This document shows positions 59,677 through 64,000 of a DNA stretch of 64,000 nt, in pieces (the stretch's first letter is position 1; each line of letters starts with the position of its first letter). Below the pieces are notes generated by a model. The model had not been told where the DNA came from, made no database searches, and was given only the letters and a program-made list of their open reading frames with translations. Both the position numbers and the translations under genes were made by a program. Source of the DNA: Cohaesibacter sp. ES.047 (GTDB taxonomy: Bacteria > Pseudomonadota > Alphaproteobacteria > Rhizobiales > Cohaesibacteraceae); assembly GCF_900215505.1 (NCBI RefSeq), contig NZ_LT907844.1, positions 372,001 through 436,000 of the forward strand, read 5' to 3'.

Positions 59677-60933
59677 CTAGAAGCTCGTGATGATGTGGTT
59701 GAGGACCGAGACTGGCCGGCTTTGCGCGGCCTCCTCATTCCAGATCAGGGTCTGGACCAGTTCCGGCGCATCGGGGATGTCAAAGGTCTGCACTTCGCTT
59801 AGGAGTTCAAGCAGTCCCTGCGACGGCAACAGCGAAATGAAGGCCTCCTGCCGCGTCATGGATGCCAAAATGGTGATAGAATCCACTTCGATCGTCTCCT
59901 GCGGATCAAGCTCCTGGGTCTGTAGCCACTCGTCGACGAGGGTCCGCAGACCGGTGTCGCGACCGGGAAGTACAAAGCATCGCTTTTGCATCAGTTCCTT
60001 CAGGGCTGCCTTGGGCAGAAGGCCGTTTTCGGCTTGCGCGTGAATATTGGTTCCGGCCAGTTTGAGCCGATAGCGGCGCAGAACCCGCGCGGAAAACCCA
60101 TAAGGGATGCGCGGGCTGTCGACGATGGCGGCATGCAGCTCATGGTTCTTCAGCTCGGCCATCAATTGATTGCAGCTTGCGGTGCTAATGCGCACCTGTC
60201 CCATCGGATCGATCCGCTGCCACGCTCCGCAAATCTTGGCGATCATCGTGCATAGATAGCTCCGTGTTTCAAGCGGTGGGATGGAGCCGATCTTGACCGA
60301 CTTCACGTCTCGCATGAACAACAGGTCCCCGCGCCTGATGTTGCGTTCGCAAATCGCGTTGAGCGCCCCGGCACCCGCATAGAAAATGTCGGCAGATCGC
60401 AAGGGCCGGAGCCCCCGGGTTCCACGCTCAAACAGTCTGGTGCCCAGGATCTTCTCGATCTGCGCGATCTGGCGACTGAGCTGCGGCTGGGCGATGCCTA
60501 GCGCGACGGCAGCGCTGTTGATGCTGCCATGTTCATAGACGGCAATGAAGCGAAAGATCAGTTTGGGGGACAGGCGCAGGCGACGCCATTCTTCAAGCTG
60601 AGCATCAAGACTGTCATCGAGCTTCATCAGGCATTCCGTGCGCGACTCCAGTTCCGACATGGAGATGGGGACATTGTCCTCGCCAAAAGCATTTTCGATG
60701 CGCGACAGCCCGCCCAACAACAGCATGGCAAAAAACAGAACGGAATTGCTGCCCACGGCTGGCAGGTTGCCTTTGCGGGTTTTGAGGAAAAGGGACGTGT
60801 TCAATTGGTCTTCAAGGCGTGTGATGGCGGCGATGACCGTCGTCACGGACAGGCCCATTTCCCGCGCGGCGGCGCTTGCGCTGCCTGTCTTGCGGGAATA
60901 GACGAATGCCACTAGAGACCTGATATCAAACAA
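59677..60933 (-). CDS. LysR-family regulator with two predicted HTH domains
   Basis: A 418-residue protein, over 100 residues longer than usual LysR regulators. Residues 1-60 form one LysR-type HTH (SASAAAREMGLSVTTVIAAI), then about 60 residues with a hydrophobic patch. Residues 123-180 form a second LysR-type HTH (SINSAAVALGIAQPQLSRQI with LGTRLFERGTRGL). The rest is a LysR effector-binding domain. The gene is divergent from the HAL-like lyase gene, 60 bp apart, with a 12-base palindrome in the gap, suggesting control of that gene. The duplicated HTH is unusual for the family. Confidence 0.85.
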   Translation of the reverse strand: MFDIRSLVAFVYSRKTGSASAAAREMGLSVTTVIAAITRLEDQLNTSLFLKTRKGNLPAVGSNSVLFFAMLLLGGLSRIENAFGEDNVPISMSELESRTECLMKLDDSLDAQLEEWRRLRLSPKLIFRFIAVYEHGSINSAAVALGIAQPQLSRQIAQIEKILGTRLFERGTRGLRPLRSADIFYAGAGALNAICERNIRRGDLLFMRDVKSVKIGSIPPLETRSYLCTMIAKICGAWQRIDPMGQVRISTASCNQLMAELKNHELHAAIVDSPRIPYGFSARVLRRYRLKLAGTNIHAQAENGLLPKAALKELMQKRCFVLPGRDTGLRTLVDEWLQTQELDPQETIEVDSITILASMTRQEAFISLLPSQGLLELLSEVQTFDIPDAPELVQTLIWNEEAAQSRPVSVLNHIITSF

Positions 60934-60948
60934 GGAACCTATCTTCCC

Positions 60949-60960
60949 ACGTAATTACGT
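60949..60960. promoter_or_regulatory. 12-bp palindrome in the LysR/lyase divergent promoter
   Basis: ACGTAATTACGT is a perfect palindrome located 15 bp upstream of the LysR gene start and 33 bp upstream of the lyase start. It is the best candidate operator in this 60-bp gap. Confidence 0.5.
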
Positions 60961-60993
60961 ATAATCATTTCAGTTTTTTGTATACCACAACTG

Positions 60994-62631
60994 ATGGAGC
61001 GAACGGCTAATATTATTCCCTCCAGTGCATTAAGAGAAAAAGCAGCCGTGAACAGCCCCTTTCCAGCCATCCCTTCTGATATTGAAACAACACGTCCCCA
61101 AGCCCCGGCACAGCCCATCATGGTGGATGGCCGGTCGCTGACCATTGGGCAATTGGAGACCATCGCCCACAGGCGCGGTCAGATCATGACCTGCCCCATC
61201 GCCCTCAGTCAGGTCGAAAAGGCCCGGCATGCCGTGGAGCAAGCGGTGGAGAATGGCACAGCCGCTTATGGCGTGACCACATCCGTTGGGGCCTACAAGG
61301 ATTGCGTTGTCAACGCCAACAGCATGCATGACTTCAACATGCGCCTGTTGCGTGCGCATAGTTTTGCCATCGGGACACCGCTGCCGGTGGAGGACGTCAG
61401 GGCCGCCATTGCGCTGCGGATCAATGCGTCCTTGACCGGCCATGCTGGCATCCACCCCGAATTGCTGATCGCCTTGCATAACCTGCTTGAGCGGGACGTC
61501 ATACCCGAAGTTCGGCCCATCGGGTCCCTCGGCTGCGCCGATATCGGCCTAATGGGGCAGATCGGGGCGGCTCTTGTCGGCGAGGGCTTTGCCTATGTGG
61601 ACGGAGAAAGACGTCCCGCCCTTGAGGCTCTGGCGCGGGCTGGGTTGGTTCCCTATCGGCCACAAAGCAAAGAGGGCCTTGTGCTGGTTAGCAGCAATGC
61701 CACGTCTGTGGCTCGGGCGGCCCTGCTGCTGGCCAAGGCCTATCGCCTCTTTTACGTCTCCATTGCGGTGCTGGGGCTATCCAGTGCGGGCTTTTCTGCC
61801 AGCCGCCAGCCGTGGCTTGCCGCCAAGCATACGGAAAGCGGTCTTATTCCCGACCTTGCCGATTTTGCGCTCTCGTCCTTTGCTGCGGACAAATGGAGCG
61901 CATCCTCGCGGGTTCATGATCCGCTCTCCTATCGCTGCGCGGTGCAGGTATCGGGGACCGCGCTTGAGGCGCTCGTGCACGCCAGCCGCGTTGCGCGCGA
62001 GTCCATGAACAACAGCGACGACAATCCGGTCGTGGTGGATGGTGCCCTCATCACGTCGGGCCGTTCTCTGCCGCAGCGCCTGACATTGGCGCTCGAAAAT
62101 CTCCAGCTCAACATCGGCCACCTCAGTCGCAGCATGCTCAACCGCATCATTGCGCTCGGGCGCTGCGAATTGACGGGGCTTGCGCGCAATCTCACGCCAC
62201 ATGACGGCTCGGTTTTGGCCTTCGGCCCGCCGGTCAAGCAAGCGGTCGATCTGTTCGCCTCCATCGCGGATGACAGTTCACCGGCATCGCTCGTCAATGT
62301 GACGGTCGCGGACGGCATGGAAGATGAAGAGACCTTCTTGCCGCTGATCACCAGAAAGCTGGAAAGGCAGCTCGACCTTTGGGGCAAGTTGATCGCCCAC
62401 GAGGCCTTCGTTGCGCGACAAGCGGTCTATTTGCGCCGTCTGGATGGTCAGCTCAACGGGCTGGCAGGCGCGATCCTGACACGGCTTGAGAAAGAACTTT
62501 TGCCGATTGACGATGACCGCATCTATACCCTCGACTTCATCGCGGCCGAGCGGTTGCTGATCAATGACCAATGGATCGATCATCTTGCGCAGACCTATGC
62601 GTTCCCGATCTGGGAAGAAGGACGTCGGTGA
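60994..62631 (+). CDS. Divergent HAL/PAL-family aromatic amino acid lyase-like protein
   Basis: A 545-residue member of the histidine/phenylalanine ammonia-lyase superfamily. Recognisable are the N-terminal Tyr loop AAYGVTTSVGAYKD (Tyr at about 92), EGLVLVSSNATSVARAAL, DPLSYRCAVQVSG and NNSDDNPVVVDG. However, the triad Ala-Ser-Gly that cyclises to the MIO cofactor in HutH (after GSVG) reads Cys-Ala-Asp here (GSLG-CAD-IGLMG, codons 61534-61542). The enzyme may not form MIO, or may have a different activity. It should not be called HutH on sequence alone. It is divergent from the double-HTH LysR-type gene; no strong ribosome-binding site precedes ATG 60994. Confidence 0.82.
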   Translation: MERTANIIPSSALREKAAVNSPFPAIPSDIETTRPQAPAQPIMVDGRSLTIGQLETIAHRRGQIMTCPIALSQVEKARHAVEQAVENGTAAYGVTTSVGAYKDCVVNANSMHDFNMRLLRAHSFAIGTPLPVEDVRAAIALRINASLTGHAGIHPELLIALHNLLERDVIPEVRPIGSLGCADIGLMGQIGAALVGEGFAYVDGERRPALEALARAGLVPYRPQSKEGLVLVSSNATSVARAALLLAKAYRLFYVSIAVLGLSSAGFSASRQPWLAAKHTESGLIPDLADFALSSFAADKWSASSRVHDPLSYRCAVQVSGTALEALVHASRVARESMNNSDDNPVVVDGALITSGRSLPQRLTLALENLQLNIGHLSRSMLNRIIALGRCELTGLARNLTPHDGSVLAFGPPVKQAVDLFASIADDSSPASLVNVTVADGMEDEETFLPLITRKLERQLDLWGKLIAHEAFVARQAVYLRRLDGQLNGLAGAILTRLEKELLPIDDDRIYTLDFIAAERLLINDQWIDHLAQTYAFPIWEEGRR

Positions 62632-62658
62632 TCGGATCGCCATTGAAACGGCTGTTCG

Positions 62659-64000
62659 TCACTCCGTCGCCAACTCGATCCCGTGCTTTTTGCAGAAAGC
62701 GAGCATTGCGCTGGAAAGGTGCAATGCGGGTAGCTCCTTCGTCTCGGTCGGCTTGCCATATACCGCCGTTGCCAGCCAATGGTCACCCGCCTCCAACATG
62801 CCATAGAAACGCGGGAAAAGCGTCCGGGGATAGCGGATGTTGGTGTTGGGGGATGCCCGAAGGATCGCGCCGGATCGCTTGGCCAGCAGATCAACAAGGG
62901 CCGATGTTGCGTCCGGTGTCCGAATGATCACCCGTCCGGCCTCTTCAACCAGCCCGTCTGCAAAGCCCGGCCTCTTCTCATCGGTCCGATCAACCGAAAA
63001 GCCGCTTTCACCGATGTAGACATCAGCCTCGTTGGTAATCCGGTGCAGCCTTACGTGCCATCCTTCGGAGGCGAAATCCAGCCAGCTCTCAACCCGCAAC
63101 CGATCACACGGCTGCCAGACACCATAGACCAAGCCTTCCTTGATGCCGGCTTCAAGGATATGCCCCCGCGACATCCAGCACGTCCCGTCAAAGGAGGCCA
63201 TCATGCCGCTGTCCACTGCGGAGCGGTCTGCATAATCCGGCGATGTTGCGTCGCTCTTGACGGAAAAGGCGAAGGCGGATGAATAGGCAAACCGGCCATA
63301 TTTTGCATCATAGACCCGATGCTCATGGCCATCCTGCCCGCCCATCAACAGAACCGAATCCCCTTCAGATCGCCGAATGGCAAACCCCGCAGCAGGCGCA
63401 AGGATTGTTTCGCCCGTTGCTGGCGGCAAGGCCTCTTCTTCTGCAGCCCAGAAGGGATGGTCTTCAGGCAAGGCCAGAACCAGGAATGTCTTCAGCGCCC
63501 AATAGGGGGAGCCCGGCGCATTATAGGCTTCGCTCATGAAGAGGTTCGGATAGACATAGCCGATGCTCATGACGCCATCCCGCTCGGTGAACGGCTGCTC
63601 GGACCACCAGCGCAAATGGCGCAGCAGTTGCCCCTTCATCTGCCCCCATGGCAGCACCTCCTCTCCGGCAAAGGCGCACCCCGCCCAGAAGGCCCCTTGC
63701 GCGAAGCGATAGGTCAGTGACCGGCCAAAAGGAATGGCTGCGCCATCCTCGGCAAACCAATGCTGGAAATCCTTGGCAAAGAGCCGGGCCCGGTGCCGGT
63801 AGCGTTCGGCATAGTCGGGAAACAGGTCACCGGCCAGCCCGGCCACCATCAGCCCGTAAAAATGAAGCGCCATGGGCAGGTAGTAGTCGCGCTGCGCCCA
63901 CTCACCATCCTTGTAATATCCCTCTCCCAGATAAAAGGTCTCGATCCGGTCCAAGCCCTGACGCACGATTTCCTCCGACCATTCTCGCCCCACCTTGCGC
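62659..64000 (-). CDS. DUF2264 family protein, 3' part
   Basis: At least 446 codons of a DUF2264 protein, open to the right edge of the window. The visible part has the typical YYLPMALHFYGLM, DGAAIPFGRSLTYRFAQGAF and MSEAYNAPGSPYW motifs and many Trp and Tyr residues. The fold is probably an alpha/alpha barrel as in glycan-degrading enzymes, followed by a beta-rich section. Function is unknown. A GTG at 63993 could start a shorter protein, but the frame remains open upstream, so the gene most likely continues beyond the window. It converges on the lyase-like gene with a 27-bp gap. Confidence 0.85.
   Translation of the reverse strand, partial: RKVGREWSEEIVRQGLDRIETFYLGEGYYKDGEWAQRDYYLPMALHFYGLMVAGLAGDLFPDYAERYRHRARLFAKDFQHWFAEDGAAIPFGRSLTYRFAQGAFWAGCAFAGEEVLPWGQMKGQLLRHLRWWSEQPFTERDGVMSIGYVYPNLFMSEAYNAPGSPYWALKTFLVLALPEDHPFWAAEEEALPPATGETILAPAAGFAIRRSEGDSVLLMGGQDGHEHRVYDAKYGRFAYSSAFAFSVKSDATSPDYADRSAVDSGMMASFDGTCWMSRGHILEAGIKEGLVYGVWQPCDRLRVESWLDFASEGWHVRLHRITNEADVYIGESGFSVDRTDEKRPGFADGLVEEAGRVIIRTPDATSALVDLLAKRSGAILRASPNTNIRYPRTLFPRFYGMLEAGDHWLATAVYGKPTETKELPALHLSSAMLAFCKKHGIELATE

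Overview
The window looks like a chromosomal segment of an alphaproteobacterium, most likely a Hyphomicrobiales-type heterotroph. This is inferred from the fairly high GC, the gene families present and the transporter-rich catabolic layout. No rRNA, tRNA, CRISPR array, prophage or complete insertion sequence was recognised. Almost all DNA is coding; 47 protein genes are supported, one broken by a frameshift and one cut by the right edge.

Region 1 (1-8500): cell envelope. A class A penicillin-binding protein, a small nested-palindrome repeat, a YgjP-like zinc peptidase behind an MsbA-type ABC exporter, and a large secreted protein (beta-propeller-like part, DUF11, peptidoglycan-binding domain, four 42-residue Cys-rich repeats). 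A seven-C tract in that last gene separates the signal peptide from the rest.

Region 2 (8500-15100): glycerol use. A DeoR-type repressor (GlpR) is divergent from glpD, and glpK converges on glpD across a shared terminator. A DUF418 membrane protein follows.

Region 3 (15100-28800): polyamine use. A PotFGHI-type importer with a glutamine-synthetase-like enzyme runs leftward. A GntR/FCD regulator and a second glutamate-polyamine ligase, an aminotransferase and a FAD oxidase run rightward. An amidotransferase and an aldehyde dehydrogenase return leftward. Near-identical TTGTGATCACAA palindromes lie before three of these transcription units and probably define the local regulon.

Region 4 (28880-39790): a leftward set of eight genes (two DAO-type FAD oxidases, an SDR dehydrogenase, a family 5 peptide/opine-type ABC importer, an M24 peptidase/creatinase-like protein) divergent from a LysR regulator. 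It resembles an uptake-and-oxidation pathway for an N-substituted amino acid or opine-like compound; the substrate is unknown.

Region 5 (39850-47030): a DUF2254 membrane protein, an RND efflux pair and a periplasmic PQQ-type sugar dehydrogenase.

Region 6 (47190-57430): amino-sugar use. Two leftward operons carry NagA, a GlmS/AgaS-like SIS isomerase-deaminase candidate, an FGGY kinase, two GntR/UTRA regulators, a second SIS protein and a sugar ABC importer.

Region 7 (57700-64000): an aldo/keto reductase, a small uridine-kinase-like enzyme, a LysR-type protein with two predicted HTH domains, a divergent HAL/PAL-family protein lacking the Ala-Ser-Gly triad, and the 3' part of a DUF2264 gene.
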